Positions 22,702 through 34,528 of a stretch of DNA of 64,000 nucleotides are shown here, in pieces (within the stretch, counting starts at the first letter, position 1; each line of letters opens with the position of its first letter). The translations under genes and the position numbers were made by a program. The notes beneath the pieces were generated by a model. That model did no database searches. It was not told the DNA's origin and was given only the letters and a program-made list of their open reading frames with translations. The stretch spans positions 2,170,001-2,234,000 of the forward strand of contig JAHYIO010000023.1 of NCBI GenBank assembly GCA_020543525.1, read 5' to 3'. Origin of the DNA: Coriolopsis trogii (taxonomy: Eukaryota > Basidiomycota > Agaricomycetes > Polyporales > Polyporaceae).

Positions 22702-23329
22702 TTTGTGGCGCTGCTCGGAAGCAGCCGACGGGAGTGTCGTCATCAGCTGAGACTTCCCCCTGTACAAGTACTTCAACCCATCATTCTGTGCTCGAGATTC
22801 ATCGAATTGCAGAGCATTCTCCTCAAGTATCGTAGCTCTGTCTGTCGAGATCCGGACGGTTCGCCTGTGTCAGGGGGTTCGATCTACGTGGCGCCACTGC
22901 ATGCAAGTCACGAGCTGACAGACACGCGCCGTGGTCGTGACACCCGAATCGGCAGTGGTCGTACCTTGAGCCTACCTGCCAGCACACAGCCAAGAGATGA
23001 ACATGCAAGGTATGGTTTCACCTAGTATGCAAGCCAAATACTCTCAAATTGACATATACACTCATCTCACCAGTACCGACATGATCATGACAGCGCTCGC
23101 CAACTTAGATTCGCAGCCTTCCACTACCACAGCAACAGCGTCCACGTTTCTTTTGGAGCCTTCTTGTGCAGGCTCAAGCTTGCAACTCTGCAAGCTGTCA
23201 TCTCATGAGTATAGCTCCACCATCTCAGAGGCGGCTGCGACTTCGAGCACGCCACTGCAAGAGCCAATGCACGACCCTACGCGTCTCGCGCAAGCTTCCA
23301 GTTGGCCGGCCGTTGCCCAATCTCTGTTC
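22702..23329. other. 5' flank of CE2
   Basis: Contains an in-frame open stretch leading into CE2 from 22997, so the CE2 start is ambiguous. A TATA-like CATATACACTC lies near 23053. No other gene is seen. Confidence 0.4.
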
Positions 23330-25890
23330 ATGTCTTCCCCTGCTTGTCCTGCCACATCTGTACAAGATGTGCTCTTTTGGCCTGTTTGCATCCTGTCGCT
23401 GCTCACGAAGTCCATTTTTGCCACCAAGGGCGCCAAGCGCGTGCCTCCCGCAGTTCAGCTCGACCAAGGCACGTTTCTAGGCACCTCGGACGGAGTAACG
23501 ACCGAGTTCCTCGGCATACCCTATGGAAAGCCTCCGTATGTTACTTAAGGTCCTGTGTATCGCTTAAACGTCATTGACGTCGGCTTACGAGGGCAGGGTG
23601 GGCGATCTGCGGTTCAACCTCCCTGTGCCGGTCGAGCCGTACAATGGAACGTACGCTGTGACAGATTATGGCGCGGCATGTCCACAACAGGCTTTGAACG
23701 TTTCTCCCATACCAAGAATCGCTCTGGGCCCATTGAACTGGGTCATGGACACCGTCTATGGGACCGTCAGTCCGAGCTCGGAAGACTGTGGGCCGCTTTT
23801 CACTGCCCACACGTCGATCGCTTGCTGATGCACGCTTAGGTTTGTCTTTGAACGTTGTGGTACCCGCCGAGGTTGATACAGGTGCACGGCTGCCTGTTGT
23901 GATTGTGGGTGATATGGTTGATAATGAGACTTCCTACTGACGCGGAACTCATTCTTGTCTCTAGTACATTTACGGAGGTATGATGCCATTCGCCTCATCA
24001 TGATGTTAGTTTGTGCTCAAGATTTTGACCAGGTGGCTTCGAGGTTGGCGATTCGAGCAGGTGCGCGCGCTGGTACGAGAACGACGAATTGCAGTAACTC
24101 ATGTACGCTGCAGTTACGATGGCGCTGTCATCGTGGGACGTTCGGTCGAACTCGGTGAACCCGTGATCTACGTTAGTATGAACTACCGGCAAGTCTTCGC
24201 TTTCGTCCCCTCGCATCTGTTGCTCAATCGTGTGTCTATACAGCGTCTCAGGTACTCGTTTCTACTGACACCTCTATTCTTTGTAGGCTCTTCTAACCCG
24301 CTCACAGCGTACGGCTTCCTGGCCAGCAAGGAGGTGCAAGAAGCAGGAGTCGGCAATCTCGGCTTGCATGACCGTGCGCACCCTTCGTCTACTCTTCGGC
24401 TCCAACTCTCGGACTGATTCGCACCTTCTCTTCTCCAGAACGACTGGCGTTCCGCTGGGTACAGAAGTACATCTCCTCTTTTGGGGGCGACCCGTCCAAG
24501 GTGACAATGTGAGTCTGAGCTTGTTTGATTTGTGTGTACGCATATGTGCGCTGCAAGGCCCAGCTGATGCTCATTGGCTGTGTGTGGTTCCCATGTGTAA
24601 CAGCTGGGGCGAGAGCGCGGGCGCCATATCTGTCGCCCTCCATATGCTCACCAACGGCGGGCACACGGACGGACTCTTTCGTGGCGCGTTCATGCAGTCT
24701 GGTGCTCCTATACCAGTCGGGAACATCATCAACGGACAGGCGGGCTACGATGAGCTTGTGGCCCGCACGGGTTGCTCGGCTGCGAAAGACACTCTGCACT
24801 GCTTGCGGCACGTTCCGTTTGACACGCTCAAGGAAGCAGTGGACGTGTCACCAGGCATATTCTCTCGCCAAGTGAGCCTCATGCAGTCGATAAGTGTGGG
24901 GTTGCTCACTGACTGAGCGCATCCAGGCCCTTCGATTGGCCTGGGTGCCTCGCGCAGATGGTGTATTTTTGTCTGATGATCCACAGAAGCTCGTACAACA
25001 AGGCAGCGTCGCCAAAGTCCCCTTTGTGTCAGGAGTGAGTAAAGTCTCCAGACTCGTTCTACACCTGTCTCATTGTTGTACAGAATTGCGATGACGAGGG
25101 AACACTGTTCTCGTTCTCTCTTCTTGACATCGAGTGAGTTTCCTAAGAGTCTTCGCTAGTGAGAATGATTCGGAATTACGATACTCTTCCCTCCCCAGAA
25201 CAGACCAGCAGTTCCGCGAGTACATGATCAACAACTATGTACCCGAGATGGATCGCGGAGATAGCAGGTTGCAAACCCTTTTCGATCTGTACTCATCCGA
25301 CATCACCAAAGGCTCGCCATTCAACACGAGTGTCCTAAACGCTCTGACACCCCAGTTCAAGCGGCTTGCGGCAATTCAGGGCGACCTGGTCTTCCAAGCC
25401 CCACGAAGATTCTTCCTCAAGCATCGCGCCCACCGACAGCCGACTTGGTCATTCTGTGAGCACGCGTTCCTTTCATGTATCGCTTGTGCCTATTCGCGTC
25501 TTCTCATGCTGTGTCTGCCTAGTGTACAAGCGTAACAAAGCGACACCCTTCTACGGGTCTGTGAGTCTTCTCCTCGCTTCCCTGTCTTCTCGAAGACGTC
25601 ACGGACCAGGACACGTCTTCCAGGGACACGGATCGGACGTGGCGAACGTATACGGCTCCGGCGAGCTCGCCGACTATCTCATCCACTTTGTCAACCACCT
25701 CGACCCGAACGGGCATAGCCGCAAACAGCCGAGGCTGAGGACACCTTCTTTCTGGCCACAGTATACATCCGATGCGCGAGAGATACTTACCTTCGCGGAC
25801 GGGCTGAGCTCTGTCTACGTCGCGCAGGATGACTATCGCGTGAGAGGGATGGAGTTGTTGACAGAGCTGTCGCTTGAGTATCCGGTGTGA
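23330..25890 (+). CDS. Secreted type-B carboxylesterase/lipase (CE2)
   Basis: Same family as CE1. The start is uncertain. ATG 23330 gives MSSPACPATSVQD ahead of a hydrophobic segment (VLFWPVCILSLL) that aligns with the paralogs' signal peptides. The codon where the paralogs have Met is Val here, so an upstream ATG is used. Catalytic parts: GGGFEVGD, WGESAGAIS (24605-24622), CDDEGTLFS and GHGSDVANVYGSG. The end is LSLEYPV with stop 25888-25890. The micro-exon is 24244-24251. The intron before it (24189-24243) has a GC donor instead of GT. One conserved Trp (WIYGG in most copies) is Tyr here. The reading frame is intact. Part of its 3' end is duplicated at 29971-30083. Confidence 0.87.
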
Positions 25891-27137
25891 CGGAACGGCG
25901 TCTCTACGAGTCTACATGGGGACAGAGGAGATTCCTGTTTCCATTGGCTATAATACTTTCTGTGGACGACGTGCTAGCAGCGAAGTTGCAAGTCGTATGC
26001 GGCAAATGAAGGTGCGTTATTCGAGGGTTTCCTTCGTTACTGAACGAACCACGCACAATCGAACTTGCATGTCCCCGGTTCTATAAACCCGGGACACGCA
26101 TGTTCGTATGTCACCTCTCATTTAGTAGGTATACATAAAGGCCCTCCGGGCAGCCCTGGTCACCCTAGAAATTTCAGAAATCACATCAACGAATCCACCG
26201 AATCTGGGGAGCACAACCGAGGAGTCAGGACGAGCAGGACTTTGGTCGGGTCTGTAAGGAAGTCGCTCCTCAGGCCCTCGAGTGGATTATAGGACTGTCC
26301 GGGGGGCCGCGTGAAGACGACACTACAATAATCCCGAAACGTCAGTCAGATTTTAACATTGTGCGTGTGGTCGTATTTCTCACCCCAGATATCGTCTGAA
26401 CCCTTGTCCGACACAAAACGAAGGTGTCTAGGAATATCCACAGTCTCATTCTACATGGGGCGGGAACTTCGACTTGCATGTCCCTGGGGTTCACATTCGA
26501 TTGTGAAGCCATCGCTGAACATTGTCGCTGCCCCAGCGGGTCCGCGTCGCCACGTAATGATGGGAACGGCCATCGACGACTTGATGGCGGCGACGGTCCC
26601 GGGACCAGAAGAGCATCGCGATAGATTCGGAGACCTCAAGGCTCGACGCGCGTCTGCCGATTCAGAGTCTCAAACGCGCAGTCAGTTAAGCTCATCATCA
26701 CACCACGATTGACAGCAATCCCATCTCGCTGGCCAGTAAGTACGCTAGATTGATACTTGCTCGGCCTGTGGCTGACGCGCTCTGGCAGCGAGCCTTTCGA
26801 AGTTAGGCGTATACCGCAGGGTGGTAAGTAAGGGATGAGTGCTACCCAGCAGTCGGGGGCACTGTGGGACCGGCTTGTCTGAGAGAGCGGCTCTCGTTCA
26901 CGGCATGCGACTGCCGCGTAGACATAAGGCATTTTCTCCACTTATCCGTGATTCACGCATGCATCTTATCTGTTTCAGCAGGATTGTGCTGGTTTTGTGC
27001 CCTGACGTCCTGGAAATTTGGACATGATCCCGCCGCACTCCCCGCTGATCTCGCTCCAGACTTCATCTGTATCATCGAGCGTGTGGTGCTAACTGTTCCG
27101 GACGCAACGAATGGAACACCATGCGATAGTTTGAGTC
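25891..27137. other. Intergenic, upstream copy of a duplicated spacer
   Basis: Much of this stretch matches 30084-31240 at the DNA level. Examples are blocks around 25900-26050, 26520-26710 and 26900-27035. About 470 nt (roughly 26050-26520) are present only here and are flanked by similar copies of CTTGCATGTCCC at about 26064 and 26473. No gene recognised. Confidence 0.6.
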
Positions 27138-27145
27138 TATATAAT
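27138..27145 (+). promoter_or_regulatory. TATA box of CE3
   Basis: TATATAAT lies 77 nt upstream of the CE3 ATG. The homologous position upstream of CE4 carries TATATAT. Confidence 0.6.
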
Positions 27146-27214
27146 CAAGGAACTCATGTGTCGACCGTTTCTCCCCATCTCTCCCCATCTCTACCTGACT
27201 TGTCCATTGTCGAC

Positions 27215-29744
27215 ATGCTCATCCCGCTCCTTAGCCTCCTCTCCTTTCTCGGCACATCCGCCTTGGCATCCCCGATCACTCCGAGTGTACCTCCTATCGT
27301 CAAACTCGACAGCGGCACTTTTGTTGGCATCAGTACCTTCGGACTGACGAACAGCTTTTTGGGCATCCCCTTCGGCAAGGCACCGTACGTCATAACATAA
27401 ACACTCCTCCTACTATCGAGCCAGCACTCACTTCTTTGTATATATACGCAGAGTCGGAGACCTGAGGTTTAACCTCCCCGTCCCTGTCGAGCCCTACAAA
27501 GGCACGCACCTCGCAACGGCCTACGGCCCTGCGTGTCCCCAGCAGAACATCATCCCGCGAGCCAATGTTGCCCTATTTGACGAAATCGTGGAGCAAGTCT
27601 ATGGCGTGGCTGTCCCGGGTTCAGAAGACTGTCGGTCCCCTCACCTAACGCGAAATTGTCACATGAACATATGGATGCTCACTCAAATATTCAGGCTTAT
27701 CTATCAACGTTGTCGTACCCGCTGGGTTCAACGTGAAGTCGACTGCGAAGCTGCCTGTTGCGATTGTGAGTCGTCTTCAATCTCTGGGTGCTGCGCGCTC
27801 AATAATACATACAGTGGATATACGGAGGTATGACCTGAAATTGTGACCTAAACCAAGGCGTTCTTCTAACAGGGGACCATGCGAAGGTGGCTTCCAATTG
27901 GGGTCTACACAGACGTAGGTCTACGATGCGAGCATAGTATCGGCCCGTACCCCTCTTATTCTTATATGCTGCAGATACCCTGGAGAATTGATCGTAGCAC
28001 GCTCCATCGAGATCGGCGAACCAATTGTGTATGTCAGCATGAATTACCGGTAAGCATTACCGCCTGTCTCCTACTCGTGTATACACTCACATATCCATAC
28101 AGTGTATCTGGTACGCCCCGCTAGTGTGTTGCCGCTAGACTACATGCGTTACGCTAACTACCAAATAGCTTACGGCTTCCTGGCAAGCAAGGAAGTCAAG
28201 GACGCGGGAGCCGGCAACCTCGGTTTGCACGATCGCAAGTGTTTGCTTTTGCTTTTTGGCTGTACCTCACTGGCTGATGCCACTTCGCATTACAGAGCGA
28301 CTTGCGTTCCGCTGGGTACAGAAGTATATCTCCTCTTTCGGCGGCGACCCTTCCAAGGTGACAATGTGAGACTCAGTCCCTAAAGTCAATCTATGAATTT
28401 TCCGCTGACACCATTTGTTTCTTTACTAGCTGGGGCGAGAGTGCGGGCGCGATCTCCGTCGCCACTCACATGATCGCCAATGGCGGCAATACGGAGGGCC
28501 TCTTTCACGGGGCGTTCATGCAATCCGGCTCTCCTATCCCGTCGGAGACCTCACCAACGGCCAAGCGGACTACGACGACCTGGTTGGTCGGACAGGCTGT
28601 TCGTCCGCAGACGACACTCTGCACTGTTTGCGTCATGTCCCGTTCGAGAAGCTGAGGAAAGCGGTAGACATGTCTCCAGGTATCGCATCTAACAAAGTGA
28701 GGCTCATTCGGGCTCGGCATACAGGATATCGTGATGTTGACAGAGCGCATACAGTCGCTTCATTTGACGTGGTTGCCTCGTGCAGATGGCATTATGTTGC
28801 CCGACGACCTGCAGAAGCTCGTACAGGGCGGCAGCATAGCGAAAATCCCGTTTGTGACTGGTGTGAGTGCCGCATCCTACATCCACGTGAACTACCCTCA
28901 CAATTCTGCGAACAGGATTGTGACGATGAAGGCACCCTGTTCTCACTGCTTTTGGGTGACGTCCAGTCAGTATTGTATTGTACCAGCGTATTCGTCTGAT
29001 ACCCTCGGGCTCACGATATGGACGTTCATCTGACAGGACAGAACAACAGTTCCGTGACTATATTGTCAACAACTACATCCCCGTGATTGATCCGCAAGAC
29101 AGCCGACTAGAAAGGCTCTTTGATTTCTACCCCTCCGACCCCAGACAGGGCTCACCGTTTGCTACCGGTGACTTGAACGCGCTCACCCCGCAGTTCAAGC
29201 GTCTGGCAGCTATCCAAGGCGACTTGGTTTTTCAGACCCCGCGGAGATTCCTCCTCGAGCAACGCGCTCATCTGCAGCCTGCCTGGTCCTTCTGTACGTC
29301 GACGCGCTTCTTATGGGCGTCGTCCCTTCCCTGTGCCATGGCCCATTGCTTAACCCCATAATGACCTAGTATACAAGCGGAACAAGGTCGTGCCCTTCTA
29401 CGGCTCGGTATGTCCTTCATCAGCCCACGTATTCGCAGTGTGTCATACCACGATCTCACCATTTCGCTCTCGCATAGGGACATGGTTCGGACGTGTTGAA
29501 CGTGTACGGCGGAGGCGAGCTGACCGACTACCTCATCCGGTTCGTAAACCACCTCGATCCCAACGGTGCTTCCTCCAATGCGAAGGGGCCGTTCCCGACT
29601 ATCTCCTGGCCCCGATACACACCCGACGCTAGGGCGATACTCACGTTGGGCGACGGATACGATGACTTGGTCGTCGCGAAGGACGACTATCGTGTCGAGG
29701 GGATGAAGCTGCTGACGGAGCTATCGCTTCAGTTCCCGATCTGA
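27215..29744 (+). pseudogene. Type-B carboxylesterase (CE3), frameshifted
   Basis: Secreted esterase paralog with signal peptide MLIPLLSLLSFLGTSALA and all family landmarks: FLGIPFGKAP, VGDLRFNLPV, WGESAGAIS (elbow at 28434-28448), CDDEGTLFS, GHGSDVLNVYGGG and LSLQFPI with stop 29742-29744. The micro-exon is 28103-28110. In the exon after the nucleophile elbow, CE3 has CCC at 28538-28540 where CE4 and other copies have four pyrimidines in frame. The reading passes out of the family frame after GSPIP and stops at 28653-28655. The correct frame resumes as VGDLTNGQADYDDLV. The lesion removes the acid and His of the triad. It is either a recent pseudogene or a homopolymer sequencing error; everything else looks functional. 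Confidence 0.8.
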
Positions 29745-29970
29745 TGCATTCCTTCATCTCATCGTAATATTTTTACCGACAGCGAATGTGAGCACTCCTT
29801 GATATCCTTCCCCTTCCCTACCGACTTTGTTGTGCGCCCATGTTGGTTTCCGTGAAATCCCGGCGCGCTCCCTTGCTCCCTTGCTCCCTTTTGCGTCCTT
29901 GCTACTATTGTACACGTCCATTCCTTCACCATGTCGTTATTGTTATTGTCGACCCGACCGCCGTCTACTA
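29745..29970. other. CE3 3' flank up to the duplication breakpoint
   Basis: No gene. It ends where sequence similar to the CE2 3' end begins abruptly (about 29971). Confidence 0.5.
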
Positions 29971-30083
29971 CAGAGATACTAACCTTCGCGGATGGGCTGA
30001 GCTCGATCTACGTCGCGCAGGGTAACTATCGCGTGAGAGGGATGGAGTTGTCGACGGAGCTGTCGCTCGAGTGTCCGGGCTGA
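29971..30083 (+). pseudogene. Carboxylesterase 3'-end fragment
   Basis: Encodes the last ~37 codons of a CE2-like esterase (ILTFADGLSS..., RVRGMELSTELSLE...) and ends with a TGA. It matches CE2 from about 25782. No upstream exons precede it, so it is a truncated relic left at the edge of a tandem duplication. Small changes (for example SVYVAQD to SIYVAQG) show it has drifted. Confidence 0.8.
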
Positions 30084-30692
30084 CGAGAGAGCATCTCTAC
30101 GAAACTGCATGGGGACAATGGGAGAGCCTTGTCTCCGCTGGCTCTGATACTTTCTTTGGGCCGCGTGCTAGCAACAAAGTCAGAAGTCACATGCGGCGAG
30201 AGAAGGTGCGTAATTGAAGGGCCCCTTTCTCCGTTACTGAGAATAGGCGTTGCCCCAGCAAGTCGGCGTCGCCACGCAGGACTCGGAACGGCCGCCGACA
30301 ACCTGATGGTGGTGACGGTCCCGGCGGGGGGCAGAACAGGATCGCGACCGATTCGGAGACCTCAGGGCTTTACGCGCGTCTGCCCATTCAGACTCTCGAA
30401 CGCGCAGTCAGTTAAGCTCATCGTCGCACTACGATTGTCAGTAGTCCTGGCTTCATTAGTACTTGTTGGAGAGCTGAGCGGCTCACGTTCACGGGCTCCG
30501 ACTGACGCGTAGGCACAAGGCATTTGCTCCGTTCATCCGTGACGACGGTGACGTTTCTCATGCATCTTGTCCGTCTCAGCAGGGTTGTGCTCGCTTCGAG
30601 TTGCGACATCCTGAGAATTTGGAAATGATCCCGCTACATTTCCCGCTCATCTCGCTCCAGGACTCACTTGCTATTAGTGACTTGAACGGACA
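30084..30692. other. Intergenic, second copy of the duplicated spacer
   Basis: Corresponds to parts of 25891-27100. Recognisable shared blocks occur around 30090-30240, 30245-30440 and 30500-30650. No gene. Confidence 0.55.
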
Positions 30693-31160
30693 ATCGGACA
30701 AAAAAGTCCTAGGTTTATTATACCTTGGGGACTTTATTGTCCGCCTCCCCTGTCTGTTGCAGCACACTGATGCCCCCAGTCCGTTTTCCTGCCATCATAT
30801 TATGCTGAGAGGATTGAACAGGGACTGTCTTGAAGGCCCTAAGACCGCGGCATTGGCATAGGCGACGGACAACGACGGGGCGGGATGATTCCTGACTTGG
30901 ATACGGGCGCTCATGACTTCCCGTCGCGATTGCCTTTTAGAGCTCCGCGCCGCCTGGCGTCTCTCCATCTCCCGTCATCGTTCCCTCTCTCATACTCGTC
31001 CCTCACGCCTTCGGACGCGTGCGGGCATGCGTCCAAACCTATTGTACACCGTTCCTGGCGAGTTCTGAGGTTCCAAGATGAGATGAACGGTGCGGGGGTA
31101 GGCGGTAGGCGGACAAATAAGTCCCGGAGGTTTAATAAACCTGTGACTTTTTTGTCCGAT
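30693..31160. mobile_element. MITE-like element with ~50-bp terminal inverted repeats
   Basis: The left end TCGGACAAAAAAGTC at 30694 and the right end, read in reverse from about 31160, share TCGGACAAAAAAGTC. Similarity continues as AGGTTTATTA and GTCCGCC over roughly 50 bp. The corresponding spacer upstream of CE3 lacks the element, so it inserted after the duplication or was lost from the other copy. CTTGAACG occurs just outside both ends (30681-30688 and about 31172-31179), but not directly at the TIR borders, so the target duplication is uncertain. No transposase. Confidence 0.7.
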
Positions 31161-31245
31161 GGTATATGGCTCCTTGAACGCATCGTTGAGCCGGCGGTCC
31201 TGGTGTTTCGGACGCAATGAATGGAACACTGTGTGATACCGAGTC

Positions 31246-31252
31246 TATATAT
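31246..31252 (+). promoter_or_regulatory. TATA box of CE4
   Basis: TATATAT 71 nt upstream of the CE4 ATG, at the position homologous to the CE3 TATA box. Confidence 0.6.
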
Positions 31253-31316
31253 TCAAGGACGCAAGCACCGACCGGTTCTCTCCATCTCTACTGGCTTGCC
31301 CATTGTCGACTCGGAT

Positions 31317-33873
31317 ATGCTCATCACACTCCTTGGCCTCCTCTCGCTATTCGGACAAACAGCCTACGCGTCCCCGATCACTCCGAGTGTACCTCCCACC
31401 GTCAAACTCGACAACGGCACCTTTGTGGGCATCAGCACCAACGGACTGACGAACAGCTTCTTGGGCATCCCCTTCGGCAAGGCACCGTGGGTCATCCCAT
31501 AAGTCCTGCTCCTCCTGTTGAACTAGCACTTATGGCATTGTACGCACGCAGGATCGATGACCTGAGGCTTAACCTCCCCGTTCTTGTTGAGCCTTACACA
31601 GGCACGCACCTCGCGACGGCCTACGGCCCTGCGTGTCCCCACCAGAACTTCATCCCGCGAACCAATGTTGCCCTTTTCGACGAGATTGTCGAGCAGATCT
31701 ACGGCGTGGCCGACCCGGGTTCAGAAGACTGTCGGTTCTCTCCTCTTCGCGACGTAGTCCGACGCGTGCTCACGAAGATGTGAAGGCCTGTCCGTCAACG
31801 TTGTCGGGGTCAACTTGAAGTCGGCCGCGAAGCTGCCTGTCGCGATTGTGAGTCACTGTCGGATTCTGGGTGCTCTGAGTTCGATGTTACATATGCTCGC
31901 TTACAGTGGATATATGGAGGTATGATCTGAAGCTTGTCATCGGAAACAAGGCGCCCTCCTGACGGGATACCATGTGTTGTGCAGGTGGCTTCCAAATACT
32001 AGGGTCTACCCGGACGTAGGTCTACAATGCGTGCGCCGTAACGGCCCTTACCCCTCATACTTTCACATGCTGCAGATATCAGGGGGATTCAGTTGTAGCC
32101 CACTCCATCGAGATTGGCGAACCGATTGTGTATGTCAGCATGAACTATCGGTACGCGTTGTCGCTTGTTCGTGCAGTCGTGAGTCCACTCACACCTCCTC
32201 CTTACAGTATATCTGGTACGCGTGTTGTTGCTGAAACCCGCGCGCCATGCTGACCACTATATAGCTTACGGCTTCCTGGCAAGCAAGGAAGTCAAGGACG
32301 CGGGAGTCGGCAACCTCGGTCTGCATGATCGCAAGTGTTTGTTTTCGTTCAACGACAGCACCTCACTAGCTAATACGACCTCGCTTCACAGAACGGCTTG
32401 CCTTCCGCTGGGTACAGAAGTATATCTCCGCATTCGGTGGCGATCCTTCCAGGGTGACGATGTGAGACTCAGCTTCTACACTCCATCTATGACTCCTTGT
32501 CCGCCGACACCTCTCTCGTCTGTCTCCTTTGTCTCCTTCAGCTGGGGCAACAGTGCGGGCGCGATCTCTGTCGCATCCCACATGATAGCCAACGGCGGCG
32601 ATACGGAGGGTCTCTTTCACGGGGCGTTCATGCAGTCCGGCTCCCCTGTGCCCGTCGGGGACCTCACCAACGGCCAAGCGGACTACGACGACCTGGTTCG
32701 TAGGACGGGCTGTTCGTCCGCAAACGACACTCTGCACTGTTTGCGTCATGTCCCGTTCGAGAAGCTGAAGAAAGCGGTAGACATGTCTCCGGTGTTCACG
32801 TCCAACAAGGTGAGACTTATACGCGCGCGGGAGATAGGACCGCGTGTTGACGGCTTGTGGACACGTACATCTAGTCGCTTCATTTGACATGGATGCCTCG
32901 GGCGGATGGCACTTTCTTGTCCGACGACTTCCTGAAGCTCGTACAGGACGGCAGCGTAGCTGATATTCCGTTTGTGACCGGTGTGGGTGCCGCACCCTAC
33001 GTTCCCGTGATATACCCTCACGATTCTGCGAACAGGATTGTGACGATGAAGGCACCCTTTTTTCGTTTCTTTCGGGTGACGTCCAGTCCGTACTTCCACA
33101 CATGCATGCATCCGATACCCCCGGGCTCACGACACGAACGCTCACTCGACAGGACAGAAGGACAGTTCCGGGACTACATCGTCAACAACTACATGCCCGC
33201 GATCGATCCGCGAGACAACCGACTGGAGAGGCTCTTTGCGCTGTACCCCTCAGACCCCCGACAGGGCTCGCCGTTCGGTACCGGCGACTTGAACGCGCTC
33301 ACCCCGCAGTTCAAGCGCCTGGCGGCTATCCAAGGCGACTTGGTCTTCCAGGCCCCGCGTCGGTTCCTCCTCGAGCATCGCGCTCATCTGCAGCCTGCCT
33401 GGGCATTCTGTACGTCCGCGCGCCTCCCTCCCCTCCCGACCGTGCCACCGCTCACCCGTGATCGTCGACGACGCAGTATACAAGCGGAACAAGGCCGTGC
33501 CCTTCTACGGCTCGGTACGTCCTCCGTCAGCCCACTCGTCGGCAGCGTCCGAGTCTCACTCACACCGCGCTCCCGCCCATCGCTCCTCGCGCGCGCACAG
33601 GGACACAGCTCGGACGTGTCGAACGTGTACGGCGGAGGCGAGCTGGCCGACTACCTCGTCCGGTTCGCGACCCACCTCGATCCCAACGGGCCTTGCTCCG
33701 CCGCGAACGCGAACGGGCCGTTCCCGACTGTCTCCTGGCCCCGATACACGCCCGACGCGAGGGAGATCCTCAGCTTGGGCGACGGAGCCGATACCGTGGT
33801 CGTCGCAAAGGACGACTATCGTGTCGAGGGGATGGAGCTGTTGACGGAGCTCTCGCTTCAGTTCCCGATCTGA
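31317..33873 (+). CDS. Type-B carboxylesterase-like protein (CE4) with GNSAG elbow
   Basis: Closest paralog of CE3. Signal peptide MLITLLGLLSLFGQTAYA; IPFGKAPW; acid motif CDDEGTLFS; His motif GHSSDVSNVYGGG; end LSLQFPI with stop 33871-33873. The micro-exon is 32208-32215. The frame could be followed through all exons. Two unusual changes: the nucleophile elbow reads WGNSAGAIS, with Asn (codon 32549-32551) replacing the Glu found in the other six copies, and three residues (VPA) of the conserved strand VVVPAG are deleted near 31803. The catalytic Ser, acid and His remain. The GTGGGT donor after FVTG is weaker than the GTGAGT of CE3. The protein may have altered activity or be under relaxed constraint. 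Confidence 0.85.
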
Positions 33874-34528
33874 TTGATGTATTCCCTCCAAGAGGCCTAG
33901 GAGCGATCGCATCCGAGCACCATGTCCCTCTTGCCTTGCCAGTGGACGTGGGGGCACTTACATATCGACAGGGGCCATCCTACCGAAGATCGTATGACCA
34001 CCTGTGGTAACAATGTGATGTTTATGATCCACCTTGGTGTGAACAGTGATGTGCAGTTTCACTCGAGAGCGATCTGTGGGCTACACATGCAGTTTGGGAC
34101 GGATGCATGAGTCGGGATCCAGAAACTCATAGCCCCGCGGGGCTCAGCGCTCATTCGTGGCCCATGCCTAGAAGGTACGGAGGTGTGTTCGAACACACCA
34201 TCACATTGTCCCGCGAAAAAGAAAAATGAATGAGCATAGAGCATATATGTAACGACCAAAGCACGACAGCGAGTGTACATGAGCCACATAGACGACAGCA
34301 GACACAGCATACGAGAAGTACAGGCAGACGTAGATATAACGTATGTACAAAAGACGTTGGAGTACAGTAAAGTAACAGCACAAGCGCGAAAAAAAAATCC
34401 CGATACAGTACACACCCAGATTATACTATACACATCATAAAGACGGAGGATGGTATCCAGCAGGTCCGTCATAGAAACGATCCGATGTCTCAGCAGCCCG
34501 AAGACGCGAGAAGGAGAACGTCTCGAGG
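33874..34528. other. Convergent intergenic space downstream of CE4
   Basis: AT-rich 3' flank, no gene. A further open frame continues toward 34435 in the frame next to the following minus-strand gene, so its C-terminus may differ slightly. Confidence 0.45.

Noticed and set aside
31217..31783. A 188-codon frame through the start of CE4
   Set aside because: It runs through the signal-peptide exon in the wrong frame. The frame starting at 31317 matches six paralogs.
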